Below are positions 1 through 8,269 of a stretch of 64,000 bases of DNA, piece by piece (position 1 is the stretch's first letter; each line of letters opens with the position of its first letter). This stretch comes from an uncultured Candidatus Melainabacteria bacterium (GTDB taxonomy: Bacteria; Cyanobacteriota; Vampirovibrionia; Gastranaerophilales; Gastranaerophilaceae): the NCBI GenBank assembly GCA_934718085.1, contig CAKUZL010000003.1, positions 1 through 64,000 on the forward strand. The letters run 5' to 3'. The position numbers and the translations under genes were made by a program. The notes below the pieces were generated by a model. That model was given only the letters and a program-made list of their open reading frames with translations, did not search any database and was not told where the DNA came from.

Positions 1-840
1 GAACAGACCGACGACGGTTGCATGCTTTGCCCGAACGGCTATACCTACAACGAAGACCAAGACAAATGTATGCCGGGTTCAAATACATGTGAAGAAGGCT
101 TTTCTTACAACTCATCGACCGGACTTTGCGAAAAACCGAAAGGCAATTGCGACTTTGACTCAAGATGTTCATATTGTCTTGAAAATAATAACTGCGGAGG
201 GCGTTGGTATACTTGCTATACCGATGAATACGGAAGTTGGACTGACTATTTTTGTATTAATAAGGAAAGTATAAAAGCATATCAAATTAATAATTCGTCA
301 GGGCAAAAAGTAAAAAGTGGTGGTGTTGAAGTTGCTTCGATTGATTCAGATGCTTCTTATGAAATTACTAAGTATTGGCTACAAGACTATTGTACAGGTG
401 TAAAAACAGAAAATAAGGCAAGAGATTACTATAAAAATGTAATTAAAGATCCGTCGAGTCATCAAGTAAGAGGTGAAGATAAATATTTTTACTGTACAGG
501 GGCATGTATGGGTAAATTAAAGAAACAAATATCTTATTCACACGACGGGTATAAGGTTATTAATTATCAATGTAACAATGAAACAGGTAATCTCAGAAAA
601 TCCGATGAAACAGATTATTACACAAATAACTTGGGGTATTATCCTGCGGGTACTGTATATTCTCAAGTATATAACTGGACATCCGGTGTTCGTTACGGTC
701 ATGATAGTGCTTGTAATACCCTAGGCAGCCCTCAGTATTATACGTATTCCATTCATTATACCTTTTCGCCTTGTGGAGAACCGAGATGGACGGACAAGTG
801 TACAGGTGAGACAAGTTGTAATCATGTCGGGTATTATTAA
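1..840 (+). CDS. Cys-rich secreted/surface protein, C-terminal part (5' end outside window)
   Basis: The frame is open from base 1, so the N-terminus, including any signal peptide, lies outside the window. The visible 279 codons carry about 19 cysteines, many in repeats of the form C..GYTYN...KC.PGS.TC..GFSYN, which look like small disulphide-bonded modules of an extracellular protein. The stretch from about 260 to 720 is clearly more AT-rich than the flanks and has a different codon flavour, so the gene may be mosaic. It ends at a double stop TAA TAA (838-843), after which the same frame continues as Cys-containing coding-like sequence to 972. I do not recognise the family; a pilin-like or adhesin-like surface protein is possible but not shown. 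Confidence 0.6.
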   Translation, partial: EQTDDGCMLCPNGYTYNEDQDKCMPGSNTCEEGFSYNSSTGLCEKPKGNCDFDSRCSYCLENNNCGGRWYTCYTDEYGSWTDYFCINKESIKAYQINNSSGQKVKSGGVEVASIDSDASYEITKYWLQDYCTGVKTENKARDYYKNVIKDPSSHQVRGEDKYFYCTGACMGKLKKQISYSHDGYKVINYQCNNETGNLRKSDETDYYTNNLGYYPAGTVYSQVYNWTSGVRYGHDSACNTLGSPQYYTYSIHYTFSPCGEPRWTDKCTGETSCNHVGYY

Positions 841-972
841 TAATGTACTACGTATGCTGCAAGTAACGGCGGGGTGTGTGATTCTGTATCTTGCGGAGAA
901 AATACGGCAAGCGCGGCGCCCGGATGGGGAGTCGACGATACCGCTCCCGCATGTCCGTCTTGGGCAAAGTAG
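841..972 (+). other. In-frame continuation of the Cys-rich gene after a double stop
   Basis: After TAA TAA at 838-843 the same frame stays open for 42 codons up to TAG at 970-972. It encodes a Cys-bearing, Gly/Ala/Ser-rich peptide ending in CPSWAK. Residue style (spaced Cys, CGEN, PGWG) matches the upstream protein rather than random sequence, and there is no start codon or Shine-Dalgarno for a separate gene. I read it as the original C-terminus cut off by a nonsense change or recombination junction, so the gene may be a pseudogene. Stop readthrough is possible but not supported by anything visible. Confidence 0.5.
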
Positions 973-1035
973 GACATTTCGAACCGAAGAGCGTTTAACC
1001 GTTCGCATATTTCGAACGATAACAAAATTTCATCT

Positions 1036-1086
1036 CCGGTGCGGTTACCCGCCGCACCCCCGGGCTCGCAAGAGTCCGTTTTTTTT
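1036..1086 (+). terminator. Two-hairpin terminator after the Cys-rich gene
   Basis: A 7-bp stem (1038-1044 with 1052-1058) is followed by a second 7-bp stem (1061-1067 with 72-78 of the same hundred, i.e. 1072-1078) closed by a GCAA tetraloop, then eight T (1079-1086). The second hairpin is a textbook Rho-independent terminator. It lies about 50 bases before the hydrogenase-regulator start, so it either ends upstream transcription or acts as a leader attenuator for that gene. Confidence 0.8.
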
Positions 1087-1138
1087 GCGGTTGTGTTTTG
1101 AGTCGGTTTGATTTAAAATTTTGAAAAAGGAGAATTTT

Positions 1139-1384
1139 ACGGACACTCGTGTTGCAATAATTTCGATAATAGCGGAAAGCACTGTTCCCGTTCCGGAGCT
1201 GCAAAAGATTTTGTCCGAAAACGAACGCTACATCATCGCACGAACGGGTGTTCCGTATCGCGCGAAAAATATCAGGATAATTTGCGTATCCGTCGATGCG
1301 CCTCAAGACGTAATCAACGCGATGGCGGGCAAAATCGGCAAAATCCCCGGCGTTCAAACAAAAACCGTTATGTCTTCTTTTTAA
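1139..1384 (+). CDS. TM1266-type putative [FeFe]-hydrogenase system regulator, apparent ACG start
   Basis: A small protein of about 81 residues with the pattern TRVAIISII...YIIARTGVPYR...I..I.V.VDAPQDVINAM.GKIG.IPGVQTKT. This matches the short ACT/NikR-C-like family annotated as iron-only hydrogenase system regulator. It sits 42 bases upstream of hydG, the usual context. Start choice: AAAGGAG (1126-1132) is followed after six bases by ACG (1139), exactly where homologues begin with Met-x-TRVA. The only canonical alternative is TTG at 1121, which would place the Shine-Dalgarno inside the gene. The start is therefore a rare ACG codon or an ATG-to-ACG change. Family assignment is from memory of the motif; DNA binding is not shown. 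Confidence 0.7.
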   Translation, partial: TDTRVAIISIIAESTVPVPELQKILSENERYIIARTGVPYRAKNIRIICVSVDAPQDVINAMAGKIGKIPGVQTKTVMSSF

Positions 1385-1426
1385 TGATATTTACAAATCA
1401 CAAAGTCGAAAGGAGTTCTGAGTGAA

Positions 1427-2860
1427 ATGTATAATCCGAAATCTTTAAAGGCGGAAGAATTTATCGACGACGAAGAAATTTTGTCGACTCTCGAATACGC
1501 CGAAAAAAACAAGAACAATCTTACCTTAATTAACGAAATCCTCGAAAAATCCCGCCCCGTGCATACGGACAAAGGTACGTTTTGCAAAGGGCTTTCTCAC
1601 CGCGAAGCAAGCGTTCTTTTGGCTTGCGAGGACAAGGACGTTATCCGAAAAATGTATGATCTTGCCCGTGAAATCAAACTTGCATTTTACGGCAACAGAA
1701 TTGTAATGTTCGCACCGCTTTATCTGTCGAATTATTGCGTAAACGGTTGCGTCTATTGCCCGTATCACTTTAAAAACAAGCATATCCCGCGAAAAAAACT
1801 TACTCTCGAAGAAGTCGAAGCCGAAGTCGTCGCGCTTCAGGATATGGGGCACAAGCGTCTTGCGATAGAAGCCGGCGAAGATCCCGTCAACAACCCGATT
1901 GAGTACGTTTTGGACTGCATAAAAACGATTTATTCGGTAAAACACAAAAACGGAGCAATCAGACGCGTAAACGTAAACATAGCCGCAACTTCGGTCGAAA
2001 ACTACAAAAAACTCAAAGATGCGGGAATCGGTACGTACATTTTGTTTCAGGAAACTTATCACAAAGATTCGTATCTTAAACTTCATCCGACCGGTCCGAA
2101 ACACGATTACGCTTACCACACCGAGGCAATGGATCGGGCTATGCAAGCCGGCATAGACGACGTCGGGCTCGGGGTACTTTTCGGGCTTCAACGCTATAAA
2201 TACGAGTTTGCGGCGCTTCTTATGCACGCGGAACACCTTGAAGCCGTCCACGGAGTCGGACCTCACACGATTTCCGTTCCCCGTATCAGACACGCCGACG
2301 ACATCGACCCGAACGCTTTCGAACACGGTATTTCCGACGAAATTTTCGAAAAACTTTGCGCGCTCATAAGAATTTCCGTACCTTACACGGGAATGATTAT
2401 TTCCACCCGCGAGTCGCAAGCCGTTCGCGAAAAAGTCCTGAAACTCGGCGTTTCACAAATTTCCGGCGCATCAAGAACATCCGTCGGCGGGTACGTCGCC
2501 AAAGACGACGATACCGTTCAATTCGACGTTTCCGACAACCGCTCTCTCGACGAGGTTGTTTGTTGGTTGATGAAATCCGGTTACGTTCCTTCGTTTTGCA
2601 CCGCCTGCTACCGAGAAGGTCGCACCGGCGACAGGTTCATGAGCCTTTGCAAGTCGGGGCAAATCCAAAATTGCTGCCATCCGAACGCTCTTATCACGTT
2701 GAAAGAATTTTTGTCCGATTACGCTTCCCCCGAAACGGTTGCCGTCGGAAACGACCTGCTCTCAACAGAAGTCGAAAAAATTCCAAATCCGAAGACTCGC
2801 GAGCTTTGCAAAAAATATCTTTCCGAAATTACGGACGGAAAACGCGATTTCAGATTTTAA
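1427..2860 (+). CDS. hydG: [FeFe]-hydrogenase maturase HydG (radical SAM tyrosine lyase)
   Basis: HydG cleaves tyrosine to p-cresol and a glycyl species and builds the Fe(CO)(CN) synthon for the hydrogenase H-cluster in the cytoplasm. The 477-residue length fits the family. The radical-SAM CX3CX2C motif is at Cys104, Cys108 and Cys111 in SNYCVNGCVYCPYH. The C-terminal CX2CX22C motif that binds the second, dangler-bearing cluster is at Cys391, Cys394 and Cys417. The second motif separates HydG from ThiH, its closest relative. The ATG at 1427 follows AAAGGAG with a rather long 11-base gap. hydE, hydF and the hydrogenase itself are not in the window; the regulator upstream is. A hairpin terminator follows. 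Confidence 0.93.
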   Translation: MYNPKSLKAEEFIDDEEILSTLEYAEKNKNNLTLINEILEKSRPVHTDKGTFCKGLSHREASVLLACEDKDVIRKMYDLAREIKLAFYGNRIVMFAPLYLSNYCVNGCVYCPYHFKNKHIPRKKLTLEEVEAEVVALQDMGHKRLAIEAGEDPVNNPIEYVLDCIKTIYSVKHKNGAIRRVNVNIAATSVENYKKLKDAGIGTYILFQETYHKDSYLKLHPTGPKHDYAYHTEAMDRAMQAGIDDVGLGVLFGLQRYKYEFAALLMHAEHLEAVHGVGPHTISVPRIRHADDIDPNAFEHGISDEIFEKLCALIRISVPYTGMIISTRESQAVREKVLKLGVSQISGASRTSVGGYVAKDDDTVQFDVSDNRSLDEVVCWLMKSGYVPSFCTACYREGRTGDRFMSLCKSGQIQNCCHPNALITLKEFLSDYASPETVAVGNDLLSTEVEKIPNPKTRELCKKYLSEITDGKRDFRF

Positions 2861-2875
2861 CGATTAAAAAAACTT

Positions 2876-2905
2876 GAGGCGGATTTTTCCGCCTCGGTTG
2901 TTTTT
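2876..2905 (+). terminator. Rho-independent terminator after hydG
   Basis: A GC-rich 7-bp stem GAGGCGG/CCGCCTC (2876-2882 with 2889-2895) has an ATTTTT loop and is followed by a T-rich tract (GGTTGTTTTT). Confidence 0.85.
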
Positions 2906-3130
2906 GCCGTGCTTTTTTAAGTTATACTCCGATAAACGGATGTTTTTTTCACCGTTTTTTTTGAATGGTGTTTTTGCGTCGGCTTTAACCGCTTTGTTTT
3001 GGCGCGCAACTTTTTTTCGGAGCGGTTTTCACGGGTTCGATTTTGCAAACGGTTCCCTTGTCCGGAGCGGCTTTTGTCGGTTCTTTTTCCTGACGGCTTC
3101 AATTCATTTGTCTCAACAAGAAAAGAAAAG
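2906..3130. other. Unassigned spacer between hydG and the glutamate synthase operon
   Basis: About 225 bases, T-rich on the plus strand, between two convergent terminators. On the minus strand one frame reads as a Lys/Ala/Pro-rich tail (KEPTKAAPDKGTVCKIEP and on to a stop) with good codon style but no start. Another frame gives a 61-residue Lys/Arg-rich peptide from a TTG. Neither has a Shine-Dalgarno. It could be the decayed 3' remnant of a gene; I do not call a CDS. Confidence 0.3.
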
Positions 3131-3150
3131 TCGGGAATTTTTGTTCCCGA
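3126..3150 (-). terminator. Terminator of the glnA-glutamate synthase operon
   Basis: Stem TCGGGAA/TTCCCGA (3131-3137 with 3144-3150) is followed, reading on the minus strand, by CTTTTCTTTT. It lies 40 bases beyond the stop of the last operon gene. The plus-strand side is also T-rich, so it may work in both directions. Confidence 0.75.
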
Positions 3151-3190
3151 TTTTGTTTGTGTACTTAAAAAAGTATTATCGTATGAAGAT

Positions 3191-5515
3191 TTATTCCGGG
3201 TTATCCCGAAATTCGAAATTGTCTTTCATTGCCCAAATTCCGCAAGGACATACTCCTGCGCAAATTCCGCAACCGATACACCTTTCGTCGTTCGAATAAT
3301 ATTCCGTTTCGCCGTTTTCGTTTATTCTCTTTTCGATTGCTCCCTGCGGGCATGCGTTCAGGCACAACTCGCAATCACGGCATTTCCCGCAACTTAAGCA
3401 TCTGTCTTTTTCGTCGAGCACATTCATCGATTCGATTTGCGAATGCCTTAAACTATTGTAATACTCGGATTTTACCCGTTTTTTGTCAATCATCGGCTTC
3501 TTCTCGAATTTGCTCAACTCTCTGCCGCTAAACATATTTTCGATATTTATCGCGATGTTTCTTCCGTCCGCCAGAGCTTCCGTAAAAAGTCCCTGTTTAA
3601 CGGCGTCACCGGCTACAAACACGGTATTGTCCGTTTTCAGTCTTAAAAATTCGTCCGTGTCCGCAAACTTTCGTTCCGTCAAACAATTCTTGTCAAGCAT
3701 TGACAAATCCGGCCTGTCGCCTATCGCAATTATCACCGTGTCCGCTGCCATGAATTCGCCGTCCTTGAACTCGACACCTTCAGCCGTAATTTTTTGCGTG
3801 AATTTCGGGTACAAAATCTTTGCCCCGAGCGATTTTGCGTGGTTTATTTCTTTCTCGAACGCCGACGGCTTTTGTATATCGACCGCGGTAACTTCTTTCG
3901 CTCCGGCGTTGTATGCCTCTATAACCACGTCCATTGCGGCGTTCCCCGCTCCGATGACAACAACTTTCTCTCCGACTTTCGGACTCTCGCCGTTGTTGAC
4001 TTTTTTCAAAAATTCAAGTCCCTTAATCAAACGGTCTTTGCCTTCAATCGGCAAAACAACGGGTTTATGCGCGCCCGTCGCAATTACCGTCGCGTCGAAT
4101 TCGCTCTTGATTTTCTCAAATTTTTTCGCGTTGACTTTTTCGTCGGTACGGAACTCGATACCGGCATCCTTTAATCTTTTTAGCTCTTCTTCCAATATTT
4201 CCGCACTCAGACGTGATTTTGGAATTACCTGAGAAAGCTTTCCTCCGATTTTTTTGTCTTCTTCGAAAACGGTCGCCGAATACCCCGCCTGTCTCAACTT
4301 ATAAGCGCACGCAAGCCCCGCCGCGCCGGCTCCGATAATTGCGACCTTTTGAGGTTTTGTTGTTTCGAAATGTCTTGCCGTGCGCCCTTTCGAAAGCATT
4401 CCGAGTCCGTCGACCTTTATTTGTTCGTCTACGCTCTTTCTGCCGCACTCGCTCATACAAAGGTTCGGACAAACGTTTCCGCAAACCGACTCGGGAAACG
4501 GTGTATACTCGCCTGCAAGGTTTATTGCCTCGTCGATTTTGCCTTCCCGAATAAGTGCGATTCTTTTCATCGTCGGAATCCCTATCGGGCACGAATATGC
4601 GCACGGCGCGAGGTATTTGTCGTTTTGCCATTCGGGAACTCTGAGACGGTTTTTACCCGTGTTGATGTAAGAAATGACTTCAAGGTCGTCTTTAAACACG
4701 TCTTCGAAAATACCGTCCTTTACCCATTCTGTTTGCCGAAATTCCTTCAACGACATCTTCTTTGACTCTTTTTCCGTTTGAGGTAAAATCTTATGCCACT
4801 TTTCGCGCTTAGTAAGTTCTTCGTACAGCTCGGGACGTTCGATTTTGCCGAGAAATTCCTTCATTCCGTTTTCCAAAAATCGGAAATCTTCTTCTTCAAG
4901 CTCCGTAACGTAAACGTCTTTCGATAAATCTTTGACGTGACCGCGAAAATAAATAACTCCGCCGACCATTCCGACGCACGCTCTTTCTCCGAGTACCGAG
5001 CTCATATTCTCGCATCCGTACCCGCAAATAACCGCCGTTCCTCCACCCGTGAATTCAAACCCGAACGAGCCGGTGTTTTTCAAAACCCATAATTCGGGTG
5101 CGGGAAATTTCGGGTCATGCTTCATCAACGCGCCGGAACGTGTTCCGACTCTGCCGCCGATATAAATTTTTCCGCTTGCCGCGCAATGTGCCGTGGTATC
5201 GCCGCTGTCGCCTTTTACCGTAATTACGGCTCCCGAGTTTAACCAACCCGTATCCGCGGGTGCCGAGCCTTCTACGATAATTTCGGTGTTCGGCATTCCC
5301 ATCGAACCGACCCTTTGTCCGGGGTTTTTAACTCTGAAAATAAGCTTTTCGCCGTTTTTTGAATGCAGCGGACCGCCGATGTCGTGTTGTCCCGATGCCA
5401 AAATGTCAAATTCGTTGTAACCTTCGTCGATTTTTTTGTAAATAAATTGCAGCAACTGCCGCGTCGACATCCGGTTATCGTTTTCAAGCGTGTTTTTAGT
5501 TATTTTGGTACTCAT
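3191..5515 (-). CDS. Glutamate synthase GXGXG domain fused to GltD-like oxidoreductase and ferredoxin
   Basis: A 774-residue fusion. Residues about 1-240 are the GltB C-terminal GXGXG beta-helix domain (GGPLHSKNGEK, IYIGGRVGTRSG, GGTAVICGYGCENM). From about 300 it is GltD-like: a Cys-rich iron-sulphur region (CAYSCPIGIP, VCGNVCPNLC), then an FAD Rossmann fold (VAIIGAGAAGLACAYKL) and an NAD(P) fold (VVVIGAGNAAMDVV). The C-terminus adds two [4Fe-4S] motifs (CLSCGKCRDCELC, CIGCGICAGVCPCG). It should pass electrons to the FMN subunit encoded upstream. The ATG at 5515 is preceded by GGAGGAAAAA and lies 15 bases after the FMN-subunit gene. Splitting a plant/E. coli GltB into separate polypeptides is the archaeal-type layout; the fusion of GXGXG to GltD is distinctive. 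Confidence 0.85.
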   Translation of the reverse strand: MSTKITKNTLENDNRMSTRQLLQFIYKKIDEGYNEFDILASGQHDIGGPLHSKNGEKLIFRVKNPGQRVGSMGMPNTEIIVEGSAPADTGWLNSGAVITVKGDSGDTTAHCAASGKIYIGGRVGTRSGALMKHDPKFPAPELWVLKNTGSFGFEFTGGGTAVICGYGCENMSSVLGERACVGMVGGVIYFRGHVKDLSKDVYVTELEEEDFRFLENGMKEFLGKIERPELYEELTKREKWHKILPQTEKESKKMSLKEFRQTEWVKDGIFEDVFKDDLEVISYINTGKNRLRVPEWQNDKYLAPCAYSCPIGIPTMKRIALIREGKIDEAINLAGEYTPFPESVCGNVCPNLCMSECGRKSVDEQIKVDGLGMLSKGRTARHFETTKPQKVAIIGAGAAGLACAYKLRQAGYSATVFEEDKKIGGKLSQVIPKSRLSAEILEEELKRLKDAGIEFRTDEKVNAKKFEKIKSEFDATVIATGAHKPVVLPIEGKDRLIKGLEFLKKVNNGESPKVGEKVVVIGAGNAAMDVVIEAYNAGAKEVTAVDIQKPSAFEKEINHAKSLGAKILYPKFTQKITAEGVEFKDGEFMAADTVIIAIGDRPDLSMLDKNCLTERKFADTDEFLRLKTDNTVFVAGDAVKQGLFTEALADGRNIAINIENMFSGRELSKFEKKPMIDKKRVKSEYYNSLRHSQIESMNVLDEKDRCLSCGKCRDCELCLNACPQGAIEKRINENGETEYYSNDERCIGCGICAGVCPCGIWAMKDNFEFRDNPE

Positions 5516-5530
5516 TTTTTCCTCCGAACA

Positions 5531-7174
5531 TCAGCAAACGTGTTGTATCTGCAATCTTGTCGCGACATTCTTGTCAACCGTTATCAATGCTTCCGACCGC
5601 CCTACCGGCAACGAACTGTTACCTATCGGAGCCATTAGTTTTTTCAGCTCCGTATCGGTCGCAAGAAAATAATTTACGATGTTTTCCGCAACTTTATCGA
5701 TATCGAGTCTTTTTATCAAAGTCGGGTTTTGTGTTGTTATTCCTATCGGACAAAGCCCCGTGTTACAAGCGTTACACTTTCCGAAGTCGTTACCCGGACA
5801 GCCTGCCGCCTGCAATATAAGTTTTCCAGTGAAAATACCGTTTGCGCCCAAACATATCATTTTAAACGCATCCGCGGCAAGCGTTCCGAACATCCCGGTT
5901 CCGCCGCCCGCCCAAAGCGGGATTTGTCCCTGTTTGCCCTGGTGAACCGCAGCAAGGTAGCAATCTCTGAGTCTCGAAACAATAGGGTGTCCCGTGTGAT
6001 CAAGCGAAACTTCGTGAGCCGCGCCCGTTCCGCCCGCAATTCCGTCGAGGAAGAATCCGCCGACGATATTGTAAGGGTCTCTCATCAAATTGTTGTAAAC
6101 CGAAACGCTCGTTACCGACGCAGCCGTTTTTACCGCAACCGGTACTCTGAATTGAAAAGCCGCGTTCATCGACAAAAACATTTTCTGGATGCTTTCTTCT
6201 ATCGAATAAAGCCCCTGATGGTTCGGCGGAGACATAAGGTCGGTCTTCGGAACCCCTCTGATTTCACAAATATGCGCCGCAACCTTTTTGGACGGCAACA
6301 ACCCTCCGTCTCCGGGCTTTGCGCCTTGTCCGATTTTTATCAAAATTGCCGCGGGATCGTCCTGCATTTCGGGCATGGCGTTGATGATTCTGTTCCATCC
6401 GAAGTGTCCCGATGCGATTTGTAAAATCATATATTTAATATACTTTGATTTCAGCAGTTTTACGGGAACTCCGCCTTCTCCGGTGCACATTCTGACGGGT
6501 AATCCGCATTTTTCGTTCAGGTACGCGACTGCAATTGCAATTGCTTCCCACATTCTCGGCGAAAGCGCACCTATCGACATATCTCCCGTGATAATCGGGT
6601 ATATCCACCTTGTCGTCGGCAAAGTGTCTCCCGGTGTCAAGTTTCCGTTTTCGTCAAGATTAAAGTTCAGCTCTTCCGGTCTCAAAATCCTTCCGAACGG
6701 CGCAAGCAGGTCAAACGTGTGTCTCTGCGCGTCAAGCGACGGGTCGGTCATCTGCGAAATCCGACCGATTTTTATTTTGTCGAGAGTTCTTCCCTCCGTA
6801 TGAAGGTTTGTTCGTCCGCCTCTTTTCGGAGATTGTCCCGTTTCGCTCCTGTACTTGACATTTACTCGGTTAAATTTGTTGAACACCGGTTTTATTGCTT
6901 CGTTTGGACAAACTTTGGCGCAACTTCCGCAACCTACACAGTTTTTAGATTTTCTTGCAATCTGTTTTATCACGGGAACCGTCGTTTGCGTAACTTTCGG
7001 AAACGGCAAATTCCCTTCGGAATAAACCTTGCGCCGCTTTTCGACCGACGCTTCTATCGCTCCGAACGTACACGCCGCGGTGCATCTTCCGCAAAGCGTA
7101 CATCTTTCGGGGTTATACTCGATTTGCCATTTCAAATCGTCTTTTGAGGTGTCCGCAACATTTACTGTTTCCAT
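5531..7174 (-). CDS. Ferredoxin-type glutamate synthase FMN (central) subunit
   Basis: A 547-residue protein. The N-terminus carries two [4Fe-4S] motifs (CTLCGRCTAAC and, near residue 80, CVGCGSCAKVC). The rest is the glutamate synthase FMN-binding barrel: GDMSIGALSP, CTGEGGVP, IKIGQGAKPGDGG, SPPNHQGLYSIE, GGTGAAHE, LWAGGGTGMFGTLAADA and a Cys-rich iron-sulphur-like motif (CNACNTGLCPIG). It converts 2-oxoglutarate plus ammonia, channelled from the amidotransferase subunit, to glutamate. The ATG at 7174 follows AAAGGTAGAAAG and overlaps the amidotransferase gene by 13 bases, so the two are translationally coupled. Confidence 0.88.
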   Translation of the reverse strand: METVNVADTSKDDLKWQIEYNPERCTLCGRCTAACTFGAIEASVEKRRKVYSEGNLPFPKVTQTTVPVIKQIARKSKNCVGCGSCAKVCPNEAIKPVFNKFNRVNVKYRSETGQSPKRGGRTNLHTEGRTLDKIKIGRISQMTDPSLDAQRHTFDLLAPFGRILRPEELNFNLDENGNLTPGDTLPTTRWIYPIITGDMSIGALSPRMWEAIAIAVAYLNEKCGLPVRMCTGEGGVPVKLLKSKYIKYMILQIASGHFGWNRIINAMPEMQDDPAAILIKIGQGAKPGDGGLLPSKKVAAHICEIRGVPKTDLMSPPNHQGLYSIEESIQKMFLSMNAAFQFRVPVAVKTAASVTSVSVYNNLMRDPYNIVGGFFLDGIAGGTGAAHEVSLDHTGHPIVSRLRDCYLAAVHQGKQGQIPLWAGGGTGMFGTLAADAFKMICLGANGIFTGKLILQAAGCPGNDFGKCNACNTGLCPIGITTQNPTLIKRLDIDKVAENIVNYFLATDTELKKLMAPIGNSSLPVGRSEALITVDKNVATRLQIQHVC

Positions 7175-8268
7175 CTTTCTACCTTTAAATCGTTATTAAT
7201 CACGACCGTTTCACGTTCGTTCGGGTATATGTCTTTCGAGCTGTCTCTGTCGGGCAAAACTTCGTTGATACCGCATACTTCCGACGTTATTATTACCGTA
7301 TCCTTATTTCGACCTACCACGACGGGTCTGAGTTTTTTTGAATCGCACGTTACAAACATCGTTCTGTCGGGCGTTACGCCGATTATCGTATTCGGTCCGT
7401 TTATTTCCAAATTCGACAACGACGCCTTTATTCTCAACAAAACCTCTTTGTCGGGTCGTTTTTCCATCTGCTCGAACGGCAACGGCGTTATTACGTGTTT
7501 ATAGTATTTTAACGGCCATTTTAATATTTTATTCACATAATGCAATGTGTAAAGAAAACATTGCGAGTCGCTTTCGAATCCGACGTACCCCTTGCAGAGA
7601 TTTTTTTGAAACAGTCTGTTCTTTTCGAAAAACGTGTTTTCGCCGTTCGCAAGAACGCTGTAACCCTGCAAAAAGAACGGGTGCGCCGCATATCTGACGA
7701 TGTCGTAATTCGTGTTCTGCCGACATTGAACGGTCATTACTTTTCCGCAAATTTCGTTATCGTCGCTCAACAAATTAAAATACATTCCTATGTCGTGCGG
7801 ACTTCCGATTTCCTTCAACGTCAAAGTATCTTTCCAAAAAGAATAAACATACCCTTCGTTTTCGAGCATCCGTCTGAGTTTCAGCCCGGTGTTCAACAAA
7901 AGCTCTTCTTTTTCCGACTCCGGCGCGTATTTGTACGATTTCGGATAATTGAAAACTTCGAACAAATAATTCGGCATCGGTGAAATATTCAGCTTCGACG
8001 CCATCGCGACGTTTACGTCGGGCGACCACTGCATTACCCGTACAAATCCGATTTGGTGCAAAAATTCTTCCGCAATGTGCATCCCTTCGTTCGTACATGC
8101 CATCGAAAGTACCGGCAATCCTTTGTAATTCTCGAAAATACCACCCAGGTCCTGCATTATAAATGCAAAACCCGAGTTGTCGTGACCTTTTTGTTGCGAA
8201 CGCATAAGCTTTAACGCAAGCGACGGTCTGAAGTATTTTTTCGATTTTATTGCGCCTATTCTGCACAT
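7162..8268 (-). CDS. Glutamate synthase glutamine amidotransferase subunit
   Basis: A class II (Ntn-type) glutaminase domain encoded as its own 368-residue protein. The start is placed at ATG 8268 because the next codon is Cys (MCRIGAIKS), the nucleophile that must become N-terminal; a 15-residue longer frame would block this. Other marks are QQKGHDNSGFA and a fold like the GltB N-terminal domain. It releases ammonia from glutamine for the FMN subunit. The start lies one base after the glnA stop and the end overlaps the FMN gene by 13 bases, so glnA and the three subunits form one tightly packed operon. Confidence 0.85.
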   Translation of the reverse strand: MCRIGAIKSKKYFRPSLALKLMRSQQKGHDNSGFAFIMQDLGGIFENYKGLPVLSMACTNEGMHIAEEFLHQIGFVRVMQWSPDVNVAMASKLNISPMPNYLFEVFNYPKSYKYAPESEKEELLLNTGLKLRRMLENEGYVYSFWKDTLTLKEIGSPHDIGMYFNLLSDDNEICGKVMTVQCRQNTNYDIVRYAAHPFFLQGYSVLANGENTFFEKNRLFQKNLCKGYVGFESDSQCFLYTLHYVNKILKWPLKYYKHVITPLPFEQMEKRPDKEVLLRIKASLSNLEINGPNTIIGVTPDRTMFVTCDSKKLRPVVVGRNKDTVIITSEVCGINEVLPDRDSSKDIYPNERETVVINNDLKVERWKQ

Positions 8269-8269
8269 A

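Noticed and set aside
1021..1086. Two-hairpin structure considered as a riboswitch
   Set aside because: The second hairpin with T8 is a plain terminator and I could not match the first hairpin to a known riboswitch core.
1526..2419. A 297-codon minus-strand frame across hydG
   Set aside because: Antisense shadow of a well-supported gene; Phe/Val/Arg-rich composition and no ribosome site.
2917..3102. A 61-residue Lys/Arg-rich minus-strand peptide
   Set aside because: TTG start without Shine-Dalgarno; a neighbouring frame looks more coding-like but has no start, so no gene is called.
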